DNA from: Glandiceps talaboti
Lineage: Eukaryota > Hemichordata > Enteropneusta > Spengelidae
Direction of reading: 5' to 3'
NCBI RefSeq assembly: GCF_964340395.1
Contig: NC_135567.1
Location: 186,001-250,000 of the forward strand
Length of the DNA: 64,000 nt
The position numbers were made by a program, and so were the translations under genes. A model generated the notes under the pieces. The model was not told where the DNA came from, did no database searches, and saw only the letters and a program-made list of their open reading frames with translations. Positions 46,708-59,157 of the stretch are shown here, one piece after another (position 1 is the first letter of the stretch; each line of letters starts with the position of its first letter).

Positions 46708-49404
46708 AATTGCCATATCAGGAGATGAGAGCCTGTCAGTCACTTTGTAAATTGCCATATCAGGAGAGCCTGTCAGTCACTTTGTAAATTGCCATATCAG
46801 GAGATGAGAGCCTGTCAGTCACTTTGTAAATTGCCATATCAGGAGAGCCTGTCAGTCACTTTGTAAATTGCCATATCAGGAGATGAGAGCCTGTCAGTCA
46901 CTTTGTAAATTGCCATATCAGGAGATGAGAGCCTGTCAGTCACTTTGTAAATTGCCATATCAGGAGATGAGAGCCTGTCAGTCACTTTGTAAATTGCCAT
47001 ATCAGGAGAGCCTGTCAGTCACTTTGTAAATTGCCATATCAGGAGATGAGAGCCTGTCAGTCACTTTGTAAATTGCCATATCAGGAGAACCTGTCAGTCA
47101 CTTTGTAAATTGCCATATCAGGAGAGTCTGTCAGTCACTTTGTAAATTGCCATATCAGGAGAGTCTGTCAGTCACTTTGTAAATTGCCATATCAGGAGAG
47201 TCTGTCAGTCACTTTGTAAATTGCCATATCAGGAGAGCCTGTAAGTCACTTTGTAAATTGCCATATCAGGAGATGAGAGCCTGTCAGTCACTTTGTAAAT
47301 TGCCATATCAGGAGAGCCTGTCAGTCACTTTGTAAATTGCCATATCAGGAGAGTCTGTCAGTCACTTTGTAAATTGCCATATCAGGAGAGTCTGTCAGTC
47401 ACTTTGTAAATTGCCATATCAGGAGAGTCTGTCAGTCACTTTGTAAATTGCCATATCAGGAGAGCGTGTCAGTCACTTTGTAAATTGCCATATCATGAGA
47501 GCCTGTCAGTCACTTTGTAAATTGCCATATCATGAGAGCCTGTCAGTCACTTTGTAAATTGCCATATCATGAGAGCCTGTCAGTCACTTTGTAAATTGCC
47601 ATATCATGAGAGTCTGTCAGTCACTTTGTAAATTGCCATATCAGGAGAGTCTGTCAGTCACTTTGTAAATTGCCATATCATGAGAGCCTGTCAGTCACTT
47701 TGTAAATTGCCATATCAGGAGAGTCTGTCAGTCACTTTGTAAATTGCCATATCAGGAGAGTCTGTCAGTCACTTTGTAAATTGCCATATCATGAGAGTCT
47801 GTCAGTCACTTTGTAAATTGCCATATCAGGAGAGCCTGTCAGTCACTTTGTAAATTGCCATATCATGAGAGTCTGTCAGTCACTTTGTAAATTGCCATAT
47901 CAGGAGAGTCTGTCAGTCACTTTGTAAATTGCCATATCAGGAGAGTCTGTCAGTCACTTTGTAAATTGCCATATCAGGAGAGTCTGTCAGTCACTTTGTA
48001 TATTGCCATATCAGGAGAGTCTGTCAGTCACTTTGTAAATTGCCATATCATGAGAGTCTGTCAGTCACTTTGTAAATTGCCATATCAGGAGAGCCTGTCA
48101 GTCACTTTGTAAATTGCCATATCATCAGAGTCTGTCAGTCACTTTGTAAATTGCCATATCAGGAGAGTCTGTCAGTCACTTTGTAAATTGCCATATCAGG
48201 AGAGTCTGTCAGTCACTTTGTAAATTGCCATATCAGGAGAGCCTGTCAGTCACTTTGTAAATTGCCATATCAGGAGAGTCTGTCAGTCACTTTGTAAATT
48301 GCCATATCATGAGAGCCTGTCAGTCACTTTGTAAATTGCCATATCAGGAGAGTCTGTCAGTCACTTTGTAAATTGCCATATCAGGAGAGTCTGTCAGTCA
48401 CTTTGTAAATTGCCATATCATGAGAGTCTGTCAGTCACTTTGTAAATTGCCATATCAGGAGAGTCTGTCAGTCACTTTGTAAATTGCCATATCATGAGAG
48501 TCTGTCAGTCACTTTGTAAATTGCCATATCAGGAGAGCCTGTCAGTCACTTTGTAAATTGCCATATCATGAGAGCCTGTCAGTCACTTTGTAAATTGCCA
48601 TATCAGGAGAGTCTGTCAGTCACTTTGTAAATTGCCATATCAGGAGAGTCTGTCAGTCACTTTGTAAATTGCCATATCATGAGAGCCTGTCAGTCACTTT
48701 GTAAATTGCCATATCAGGAGAGCCTGTCAGTCACTTTGTAAATTGCCATATCATGAGAGTCTGTCAGTCACTTTGTATATTGCCATATCATGAGAGCCTG
48801 TCAGTCACTTTGTAAATTGCCATATCAGGAGAGTCTGTCAGTCACTTTGTAAATTGCCATATCAGGAGAGTCTGTCAGTCACTTTGTATATTGCCATATC
48901 ATGAGAGCCTGTCAGTCACTTTGTAAATTGCCATATCATGAGAGTCTGTCAGTCACTTTGTATATTGCCATATCAGGAGAGTCTGTCAGTCACTTTGTAA
49001 ATTGCCATATCAGGAGAGTCTGTCAGTCACTTTGTAAATTGCCATATCATGAGAGCCTGTCAGTCACTTTGTAAATTGCCATATCAGGAGAGTCTGTCAG
49101 TCACTTTGTAAATTGCCATATCATGAGAGTCTGTCAGTCACTTTGTAATTGCCATATCAGGAGAGCCTGTCAGTCACTTTGTAAATTGCCATATCATGAG
49201 AGTCTGTCAGTCACTTTGTAAATTGCCATATCAGGAGAGTCTGTCAGTCACTTTGTAAATTGCCATATCAGGAGAGTCTGTCAGTCACTTTGTAAATTGC
49301 CATATCAGGAGAGTCTGTCAGTCACTTTGTAAATTGCCATATCAGGAGAGTCTGTCAGTCACTTTGTAAATTGCCATATCAGGAGAGTCTGTCAGTCACT
49401 TTGT
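46708..49404. repeat. 37-bp minisatellite with a 42-bp variant
   Basis: About 72 units of ATTGCCATATCAGGAGAGTC then TGTCAGTCACTTTGTAA. The left end is enriched for a 42-bp form carrying an extra GATGA, the right end for CATGAGAG and CAGGAGAGTC forms. This is a clear gradient of variants along the array. Confidence 0.96.
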
Positions 49405-50130
49405 CTTTTGCACCATGTGAAAGGTTGTTGGATTTTTATACCACATTTTCACTTTCACAACAGATTAATAACATATGAAAAGACTGCCCTCAAACACACA
49501 TCCTAAGGACATTTTGTTTTTATTCTAATTTTCAGCATACCAGCATTTTAATTTTCTTCCACTATTACTTTAGACATTATAAATTCAGATATTTACCTTA
49601 AAAGTGTAACTGAAATGATCCTATGTCATTATTTTGTGAAGAATGGACTGACCTTGACTAAAACAAAACACAATAGGAATATACCATATAAAGATATAGA
49701 TGGGTGTCAAAGCCAAGCAAGCTGAGATTAATCAAAGGACCATTATCAAAAATGATTAATATTTGTATTTAATTATCCCTGAAAGAACTAATCATTAGTA
49801 ATATTCAATAATTTAATCATTTTAGTGTTAGGCCGACAAACTCATTGAATTGATGAATAATTCATACAATATCTAGAATGAAGTCTTTCAGATTAATGAA
49901 ATTATTAATATTTAATGGCTTTATACAACAATGTCCACCTGTCATCAACCGATATATTGATGTGTCATAATTTCTGAAATACTGTGACTCCATAAAACTT
50001 TACCAACCATTTCTAATCATGTGTTTTACAATTTTGCTAAATCATAAACTGAAACTAGATATCTTTCCAACAACCACTATGTCACCATGTTTCTTTCTCC
50101 TCAATAATTGTCTCTTTTTACATCCTAATT
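49405..50130. other. unique-looking non-coding stretch
   Basis: AT-rich DNA with no coding signature or repeat family recognised. Confidence 0.45.
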
Positions 50131-50608
50131 TTTGGTCATACATTTGTTATCAAAAAAGACATCACTGATAGGAATATCATGTCATGAACAATTCTTAAAC
50201 TACTAACATCCCTAAGAACACTACCACAAATTTTTCGTCAAATCTGCTCTGTAGTTTTGGAATTATAGATTTTTGACCAAAAAAGACACATTTGTAGCCC
50301 TAATTTGCATATCACTAATGAGATCATTATATCAAGAGTACATCTTAATCTAAACAGCCCTAACTAGAATATTCCCACCAAATCTCTGCCTCTATCTGCT
50401 TAATAATTTGGAATTATAGAATTTTGACCAAAAAGATGCATTTTTAGCTCTAATATGCATATCACTGATGGAATCATCGTGTCATGTCATCAAAGTTTTT
50501 TGATCAAAAATAACATTTTGGACTGAAAACCCACATCTCTGATGCAATCATTTTCATTTGAACAATCAGTCTGTCAGATTTTTTATTTTAGATCATTTAA
50601 TCAGGCAG

Positions 50609-50683
<75 letters not shown>

Positions 50684-50925
50684 TGCACACATACGTACAC
50701 ATGCACATACACACATGCACACGCACACACATACACACATACACACATATACACACATACACACACGCACATACACACACGCACACAGACACGCGCGCAC
50801 ACACATACATACATACATACATACATACATACATACATACATACACATCTGCACACACATGCATATATTTCACCATGCCTATAGCACTACTGAATCTCAG
50901 TTCAGTTTAGCTAGAGACATTGGTA
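50131..50925 (+). mobile_element. interspersed repeat family B, copy B5
   Basis: Two to three degenerate internal copies of 'TTTTTGACCAAAAA..CATTTTTAG..CTAATTTGCATATCACT' (about 125-bp spacing), then a CA/CATA microsatellite at 50607-50852, then TTTCACCATGCCTATAGCAC, TACTGAATC and CAGTTTAGCT. This is the same architecture as B3. Confidence 0.75.
50607..50852. repeat. microsatellite (CA)n/(CATA)n in B5
   Basis: A pure CA run of about 70 bp, then CA with GCA, GCG and CATA interruptions and a run of about nine CATA units. All overlapping frames are spurious. Confidence 0.97.
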
Positions 50926-50929
50926 AGGA

Positions 50930-51330
50930 ACCCTGGTAAAATGACCTCAGGTAGATTTTACCTAGTGGAGTCATGATGGGTGAATGGTTAGCATGACCGG
51001 CTTGGAATCTACGGGTTGCAGGTTCGAGCCCTGTCGCTGCCTGCTGTTTGTTTCTGAGTGGCTAAAGTCCTTGGGCAAGATTTGAACCATGACTGTGCTT
51101 CAGTTAACCCAGCTGTATAATTGGGGACCTGGTAGGATGTAGGTTGCAATGTGAAGGCTTTAATCCTATGCGCTGAAATGGCTGCAATGGATTGTATGCT
51201 CCCCGGGGAGTTGAGGAAGACTAAAGGGCCGTTGTTCCGTTCTGATCCGAGCCAGGGGTAATAATTGTAAAGCCCTTTGAGCATGGTGTGGGAAAGCGCT
51301 ATATAAGAACCCAACATTATTATTATTAAT
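50930..51330 (+). mobile_element. tRNA-derived SINE
   Basis: The left part is tRNA-like: an A-box-like TGGGTGAATGGTTAGCATG (about 50978-50996) and a B box GGTTCGAGCCC (51021-51031), which can drive RNA polymerase III. An unrelated body follows, then the end GAAAGCGCTATATAAGAAC and (ATT)n at 51318-51330, a tail style shared by many invertebrate SINEs. The flanks show a diverged direct repeat, GGTAAGGAACCCTGGTAAAA on the left and GGTAGGGAACC near 51353 on the right. That repeat is longer than a usual target duplication. Confidence 0.85.
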
Positions 51331-51704
51331 TATCACCCTTAACAAATACAGTGGTAGGGAACCTAGTAAAATGACTGGGCAATTAATTCACTGGTCCTTA
51401 CAAAATACTCTGCAACAACTAAGTGCTACCTGAATGATAGAATTACAAATATGGAACTAGCAAACTAAATATAAATGAGTGTAAACACATTGTCATGGCT
51501 ACAATCAAGGCAATTTATACATGTAAACCAGTCCCCACATCCCTACAAGAATTTCTGGTGAAACATTAAAAAAAAAAAACTTTTAAAATACAATGACATG
51601 ATGGTTGCATCAATCAGAGAGTCTGTTATTCCATAATGTTATCACAACAGAAAAACTGTAACACAATGACATTATAAAATGATTGACTTTAAGATAAACA
51701 GATA
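51331..51704. other. spacer, little recognised
   Basis: Apart from the flanking direct repeat near 51351-51380, nothing identified. Confidence 0.4.
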
Positions 51705-52672
51705 ACAAGTCATTGAGAATGACATAGTCCCCGCTATGATTGGGTTTTAAGGATTTATCACTACTCTGATCACGCAACAACACTTGTGAACCTAAATCAA
51801 ACAGATTTAGATATGTTGTGTCTGCTTGTTATACATGGAACATGCCTACAACAATAAAGGATGGGTCAGGTATGGGGGATTGTATCACGACGAAAATGGA
51901 TATGCACATGTATGTCATAGAACACTGTCCTAATATCAACTTTGAATGAGATCTGTTCAAGCATGTCTGAGTTATGGCTTTGGACATAGAAAAATCGCAA
52001 AGAAAATGGCTGCCAGGTGGCCATATTGGATCGTATCACAACAACAATGAATATGCACATGTATGTCATAGAACACTGTCCTAATACCAACTTTGAATGA
52101 GATCTGTTCAAGCATGTCTGAGTTATGGCTTTGGACATGGAAGATTTGCAAGCAAAATGGCTGCCAGGCAGCCATATTGGATCGTATCACGATGAAAATG
52201 GATATGCACATGTATGTCATAGAACACTGTCCTAATATCAACTTTGAATGAGATCTGTTCAAGCATGTCTGAGTTATGGCTTTGGACATGGAAAATCCAC
52301 AAACAAAATGGCTGCTAGTCAGCCATAGTGGATCGTATCATGACAACAATGAATATGCACATGTATGTCATAGAACACTGTCCTAATACCAACTTTGAAT
52401 GAGATCTGTTCAAGCATGTCTGAGTTATGGCTTTAGACAGGGAAAATTTGCAAACAAAATGGCTGGTCAGTGGCCATATTGGATCGTATCATGAAACAAA
52501 TTGACGTGCATATGTATGCCATTGTATGTTGCCCCTGTACCAAGTTAGAAAAAAATCGGTCAAGGCATCTCCAAGAAAAAGCTGTGACGGATGGACGGAC
52601 GGACGGACGGATGGACGGACACCCGGACAGACGGAACCTAATCCATAAGTCCCCGTCCCAGACTTCGTCAAA
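51705..52672 (+). mobile_element. repeat family A, copy A3 (most complete copy)
   Basis: Left foldback GTCATTGAGAATGAC (51709-51723); left body; then about four and a half tandem cores of 150-151 bp (GCCATATTGGATCGTATC at about 52020, 52171, 52322 and 52473; ATGTATGTCATAGAACACTG; TGAGATCTGTTCAAGCATGT). A (GGAC)n tail at 52585-52632 follows, then AATCCATAAGTCCCCGTCCC and GACTTCGTC. Short left hairpin, tandem core, ACGG-type tail and a decayed right hairpin fit Helentron-derived (pearl/HINE-like) non-autonomous elements. The class is inferred. Confidence 0.7.
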
Positions 52673-52677
52673 ATACC

Positions 52678-53345
52678 ACAATGGCGCTGCAGCACAACTG
52701 TACAGTTTTAAAAATGTTTATCCATATGATAGTCCATGCTAACAATAAGTGAATGCTGAATGACTATCCAGTTGCCTATCCAACCATGTTGCTATCTTTT
52801 GGCTGTTGCTATGGGCGTGGTCATGTTGTTAGATATATTTGCATACATTTTTGTATGTTTTTGTTCACTTGTGTATGAATTCCTGATATTATCTTTGCAA
52901 TTCACATGAACATTTGGCTGTTGCTATGGGCGTGGTCTTGTTGCTAGGCATATTTACATACATTTTTTGAATGTTTATTCAATTGTCTATTAATCCCCAT
53001 TGTTATCTTTGCAATGTACATGATCATTTGGCTGTTGCTATGGGCGTGGTCTTGTTGCTGGGCACATTTGCATACATTTTTGAATGTTCATTCATTTGCC
53101 TTTCTATTCCTGTTGTTATCTTTGCAATACATGTTATTATTGGGCTGTTGCTATGGGAATGGTCTTGTTGCCAGGCAAATTTGCATACATTTTTTAAATG
53201 TTTATTCAATTATCTATTAATCCCTGTTATCTTTGTGAAATACATGACCGTTTGGCTGTTGCTATGGGCGTGGTCATGGTTGCTAGGGTATTTGCATACA
53301 TTTTTTTTGAATGTTTACTCATTTGCCTATCAGATGATGTTGTTA
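52678..53345 (+). mobile_element. interspersed repeat family B, copy B6 (head with 113-bp cores)
   Basis: It starts AATGGCGCTGCAGCACAACT, then has five tandem cores of 111-115 bp (GGCTGTTGCTATGGGCGTGG at 52801, 52916, 53030, 53143 and 53254, with minor changes). The right half of family B is missing; the 99-bp array begins a few bases later. Confidence 0.75.
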
Positions 53346-53352
53346 TTTTACC

Positions 53353-53870
53353 AAAATATACTGCCAGTTGCTAACACATACTGGTGAGGTTACATTAGTG
53401 TCAGCCTAGTGTTAGCACTGAGCTAGTCTGGTGTTAACATAGGACTGGTACAGACATTAACCCTTCCAGTTGCTAACACATACTGGTGAGGTGTTAGTGT
53501 CAGCCTAGTGTTAGCACTGAGCTAGTCTGGTGTTAACATAGGACTGGTACAGACATTAACCCTTCCAGTTGCTAACACATACTGGTGAGGTGTTAGTGTC
53601 AGCCTAGTGTTAGCACTGAGCTAGTCTGGTGTTAACATAGGACTGGTACAGACATTAACCCTTCCAGTTGCTAACACATACTGGTGAGGTGTTAGTGTCA
53701 GCCTAGTGTTAGCACTGAGCTAGTCTGGTGTTAACATAGAACTGGTGTAGACATTAACCCTTCCAGTTGCTACCACATACTGGTCAGATGTTAGTGCCAG
53801 CTTAGTGTTAGCACTAAGCTGAGTCTGGTGTTAACATAGGACTGGTACAGACATTTAACCCTTCCAGTTG
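53353..53870. repeat. 99-bp tandem repeat, about five copies
   Basis: Units start CCAGTTGCTAACACATACTG at 53353, 53466, 53565, 53664, 53763 and (partial) 53864. The first unit carries about 14 extra bp. The last copies are diverged and fade out at the right, so the array grew from the left side most recently. Confidence 0.93.
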
Positions 53871-54712
53871 CCAACTGTGACATAAAGTGAGGTGTTTTCA
53901 ACCTAATGTATCACTGAGATAATCTGGTATTAACAGGACTGTTACAGGCAGATTTTCCGTTGCTTAAATGTTAGTACACGCTGGTGAGCTGCTATAAGTG
54001 CAAGCCTTGTGGTGTGCATTATAATTCTTGCTCGAGTTATAATATACTCAATTATTCTAAAACCTTCACAAACACTTTGAACTTGTACATTTTATCAGAT
54101 TCCCCCTTCTGAGACTGTTGCCAAGGGTTGTAATAAACCAATTACCAAACACACTATGAACCTCACATCGAATACAATATTTATCTTAATAATAATAATG
54201 CCAAATATTCTGTGATGATTTCAATTCTAAAATTGATGTGGACATAATCCAGAAATTTGATCACTTCATTCCTTGAATGTTAAAAGAACAGCTGAACTGA
54301 ACCGGACTATTACCAGTATTACCATTTAGTCATTTTATCATTGTAACCAGAGTGTATTGCATTACAGTCATCTTATCATCCTATACAATCATTTACTGGT
54401 CACATGCCTGTGTTCATTTGAATATATTTGAATATATACTGTAATATCCCAAGCAATTGAATCACCTAGCTGTGTGCCTGAGGTCATATGCATAAATTTG
54501 AATATTTGATACAGTAACTTTCAAAATACAATTTTCTCTTTCCAGTGATAAAATATCTTGAGATTATACACTATTTCACAGTACTGACTACCATTGGATT
54601 GCCATTTCCTGGCTGCAAGTTGGAGATTATTTGCAGCATTGATTGACCATTTCCTGATGTAATTTGTATGAATTTGATACTTCCTACTATTGACCACACT
54701 CCCATCATTACA
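53871..54712. other. unique-looking non-coding stretch
   Basis: The first 120 bp are a decayed copy of the 99-bp unit; the rest shows nothing recognisable. Confidence 0.45.
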
Positions 54713-55165
54713 GCTATTTGCATGTAATTATATTGTGTATACAATTTGCATGTAATTATATTGTGTATACATTTGCATGTAATTATATTGTGTATACAAT
54801 TTGCATGTAATTATATTGTGCATACAATTTGCATGTAATTATTTTGTGTATACAATTTGCATGTAATTATTTTGTGTATACAATTTGCACGTAATTATAT
54901 TGTGCATACAATTTGCATGTAATTATATTGTGTATACAATTTGCATGTAATTATATTGTGCATACAATTTGCATGTAATTATTTTGTGTATACATTTGCA
55001 TGTAATTATTTTGTGTATACAATTTGCATGTAATTATATTGTGCATACAATTTGCATGTAATTATTTTGTGTATACAATTTGCATGTAATTATATTGTGC
55101 ATACAATTTGTATGTAATTATTTTGTGTATACATTTGCATGTCATTATATTGTGCATAACAATTT
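54713..55165. repeat. 28-bp minisatellite
   Basis: About 16 units of AATTTGCATGTAATTATATT then GTGTATAC, with ATTTTG/ATATTG and GTGTATAC/GTGCATAC variants. Decayed units continue to about 55350. Confidence 0.93.
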
Positions 55166-55854
55166 GCATGTAATCATACTGAGCATAAAATTTGCTTGGA
55201 AGGATAGTTCACATAAATTTGCATTAATTATATTCATAAAATTTACACAAATTATATATTACATAATATTTGAATGCAATCATATTGCACATAAAGTTAT
55301 TGTACATCAAGTATGCATTAATTATATTGTACATAAAATTTGCATGAGATTGTAATTAAAGACAACCAACTCGACAACATGGTGAGCATGTTGGATATCT
55401 AGAATACTGTTGTTTAACAATCAAATAACAGTGTTCATTACAATATTAAAGATGTATAGGGCTCAAGGCCAGGAATAAATGAAACAACATTACTATATGG
55501 TAAGAGGAAAAGTGGATTCAAAGACACTGGATACTCGGCAATCAGAGAAGGCTGAGACTGTAATGTTTAAAGAGATACTGGTAGGTCTTGAGAGCATGGC
55601 AGAAGAATGTAAGAGGTTGAAAGGGAGATTATTCTATGATGTAGGACCAATGTGACAGAAAGATCTTTCATCAAAAGTCTGAGATTGTAGATACCCTTGG
55701 AACACAAAGATGACGAGAATCAGAGGAAGAGCAGACCCTTATCAAACCAGTATATTGATCTACTCTTCCTAACCTCGATCTATTTTCGTCTACAGTAGAC
55801 AAAAAACCATTAGCTAAATATGGTCTACTTTTGTGCATATATAATGAGCTCTTG
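55166..55854. other. decayed array edge and unknown sequence
   Basis: 55166-55350 holds diverged 28-bp-like units. 55480-55850 is less AT-rich, with segments such as GGTCTTGAGAGCATGGCAGA. It may be a fragment of an unidentified element; no frame is supported. Confidence 0.35.
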
Positions 55855-57886
55855 TAGATGAAATGTAGACAAAATGAAGATAAATGTAGACGAAATGTAG
55901 ATGAGTGTAGACAAAATATAGATGAGTGTAGACAAAATGTAGATGAAATGTAGACAAAATGTAGATGAGTAGATAAAATGTAGATGAGTGAAGACGAAAT
56001 GTAGATGAGTGTAGACAAAATGTAGATGAGTGTAGACCAAATGTAGATGAGTGTAGACAAAATGTAGATGAGTAGATAAAATGTAGACTTTATGTAGATG
56101 AGTAGATGAAATGTAGACGAAATGTAGATGAAATGTAGACAAAATGTAGATGAGTAGATAAAATGTAGATGAGTAGATAAAAAGTAGATGAGTGTAGACA
56201 AAATGTAGATGAGTGTAGACAAAATGTAGATGAGTAGATAAAATGTAGACAAAATGTAGATGAGTAGATAAAATGTAGATGAGTGTAGACAAAATGTAGA
56301 TGAGTGTAGACAAAATGTAGATGAGTAGATAAAATGTAGACAAAATGTAGATGAGTAGATAAAATGTAGATAAGTAGATAAAATGTAGATGAGTAGATAA
56401 AATGTAGATGAGTGTAGACAAAATATAGATGAGTGTAGACAAAATGTAGATGCGTAGATAAAATGTAGACAAAATGTAGATGAGTGTAGACAAAATGTAG
56501 ATGAGTAGATAAAATGTAGACAAAATGTAGATGAGTAGATAAAATGTAGATGAGTGTAGATAAAATGTAGATGAGTGTAGACAAAATGTAGATGAGTAGA
56601 TAAAATGTAGACAAAATGTAGATGAGTAGATAAAATGTAGATGAGTGTAGACAAAATGTAGATGAGTGTAGACAAAATGTAGATGAGTGTAGACAAAATG
56701 TAGATGAGTAGATGAAATGTAGACAAAATGTAGATGAGTAGATAAAATGTAGATGAGTGTAGACAAAATGTAGATGAGTGTAGACAAAATGTAGATGAGT
56801 GTTGACAAAATGTAGATGAGTAGATGAGTGTAGACAAAATGTAGATGAGTAGATAAAATGTAGATGAGTGTAGACAAAATGTAGATGAGTAGATAAAATG
56901 TAGACAAAATGTAGATGAGTAGATGAAATGTAGACAAAATGTAGATGAGTAGATAAAATGTAGACTTTATGTAGATGAGTAGATGAAATGTAGACGAAAT
57001 GTAGATGAAATGTAGACAAAATGTAGATGAGTAGATAAAATGTAGACTTTATGTAGATGAGTAGATGAAATGTAGACAAAATGTAGATGAGTAGATAAAA
57101 TGTAGACAAAATGTAGATGAGTAGATAAAATGTAGACAAAATGTAGATGAGTAGATAAAATGTAGATGAGTAGATAAAATGTAGACAAAATGTAGATGAG
57201 TGTAGACAAAATGTAGATGAGTAGATGAAATGTAGACAAAATGTAGATGAGTAGATGAAATGTAGACAAAATGTAGATGAGTAGATAAAATGTAGATGAG
57301 TGAAGACGAAATGTAGATGAGTGTAGACAAAATGTAGATGAGTAGATAAAATGTAGACAAAATGTAGATGAGTGTAGACAAAATGTAGATGAGTAGATGA
57401 AATGTAGACAAAATGTAGATGAGTGTAGATGAAATGTAGATGAGTGTAGACAAAATGTAGATGAGTAGATAAAATGTAGACAAAATGTAGATGAGTGTAG
57501 ACAAAATGTAGATGAGTAGATGAAATGTAGACAAAATGTAGATGAGTAGATGAAATGTAGATGAGTGTAGACAAAATGTAGATGAGTAGATAAAATGTAG
57601 ATGAGTGTAGACAAAATGTAGATGAGTAGATAAAATGTAGACAAAATGTAGATGAGTAGATAAAATGTAGATGAGTAGATAAAATGTAGATGAGTGTAGA
57701 CAAAATGTAGATGAGTGTAGACAAAATGTAGATGAGTGTAGACAAAATGTAGATGAGTAGATGAAATGTAGACAAAATGTAGATGAGTAGATAAAATGTA
57801 GATGAGTGTAGACAAAATGTAGATGAGTGTAGACAAAATGTAGATGAGTAGATGAAATGTAGACAAAATGTAGATGAGTGTAGATG
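55855..57886. repeat. GTAGA-based composite array
   Basis: It is built from short modules (GTAGACAAAAT, GTAGATGAGT, AGATAAAAT, AGATGAAAT) combined in variable order, giving periods near 19-21 and 30 bp. The plus strand is purine-rich with very little C. Minus-strand frames of 280-560 codons cross it because stops are absent from all modules; they are not genes. Confidence 0.95.
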
Positions 57887-58072
57887 TATAATAACAATTG
57901 ATTATTAATGATATCAGAACAAACGTAATTTGTTAAAATTTGTACTTGAGGCCAAAGTACAGAATAAATGCAAATGAAATTGAGTAGAAAAATGTTATAA
58001 ATATTACGTGTAGTGTGTGAAAAATGTTATAAATATTACGTGTGTAGTGTATGAAAAATCCAATTCCAAACC

Positions 58073-58770
58073 TAGTTGTTGTAATGATTGATAGAGTTGG
58101 CTAGTTGTTGTAATGATTGATAGAGTTGGCTAGTTGTTGTAATGATTGATAGAGTTGGCTAGTTGTTGTAATGATTGATAGAGTTGGCTAGTTGTTGTAA
58201 TGATTGATAGAGTTGGCTAGTTGTTGTAATGATTGATAGAGTTGGCTAGTTGTTGTAATGATTGATAGAGTTGGCTAGTTGTTGTAATGATTGATAGAGT
58301 TGGCTAGTTGTTGTAATGATTGATAGAGTTGGCTAGTTGTTGTAATGATTGATAGAGTTGGCTAGTTGTTGTAATGATTGATAGAGTTGGCTAGTTGTTG
58401 TAATGATTGATAGAGTTGGCTAGTTGTTGTAATGATTGATAGAGTTAGCTAGTTGTTGTAATGATTGATAGAGTTAGCTAGTTGTTGTAATGATTGATAG
58501 AGTTGGCTAGTTGTTGTAATGATTGATAGAGTTGGCTAGTTGTTGTAATGATTGATAGAGTTGGCTAGTTGTTGTAATGATTGATAGAGTTAGCTAGTTG
58601 TTGTAATGATTGATAGAGTTAGCTAGTTGTTGTAATGATTGATAGAGTTGGCTAGTTGTTGTAATGATTGATAGAGTTGGCTAGTTGTTGTAATGATTGA
58701 TAGAGTTAGCTAGTTGTTGTAATGATTGATAGAGTTGGCTAGTTGTTGTAATGATTGATTGAGTTGGCTG
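58073..58770. repeat. 29-bp minisatellite
   Basis: 24 nearly identical units of TAGTTGTTGTAATGATTGAT then AGAGTTGGC, with GGCTAG/AGCTAG as the only frequent variant. High identity suggests recent expansion. Confidence 0.96.
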
Positions 58771-59157
58771 TGGTTTACATTTCTTAATTGACTACTTAAC
58801 CTTGAAAATGTCACAATCATTTGTAAATTTGTCTTTGATAACTTTGATAACTGGCTATCTGACATCAATCTCTCTTTTTATGCCTTTTTAGTTTCCTCTC
58901 TTATTTAATGCTAACAAGCTGTACAACTTATATCAATGCCAACACCAGGCAATTCTCTACAAATAATTGTTTAAAATCAAGAAACCCAGGTTAGTTATTA
59001 AATCAACACATCTCTTAGTATATCCCATAATATCTGAATGTTTTGTAGACATTGATTACAGTCCTACAAATACTTTACTTTTAGTGGCAACAAGTAAATG
59101 TTATAAAGTGTTGTCAAATGAAGGAAAATAATGAATTTTGATAATTGACCATTGTCA
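58771..59157. other. spacer, nothing recognised
   Basis: 387 bp of AT-rich DNA between two arrays. Confidence 0.45.

Noticed and set aside
46708-49404. CRISPR-like regular repeats
   Set aside because: Units abut directly with no unique spacers and no cas genes; the genome is eukaryotic. The same applies to all other arrays here.
50974-51040. Possible functional tRNA gene
   Set aside because: The A and B boxes belong to a SINE head. The cloverleaf is not complete and a SINE body with an (ATT)n tail follows.
55671-57897. Minus-strand frames up to 561 codons rich in S, T, F, H, L and Y
   Set aside because: Generated by the GTAGA-module array. Overlapping frames in all three registers are equally open.
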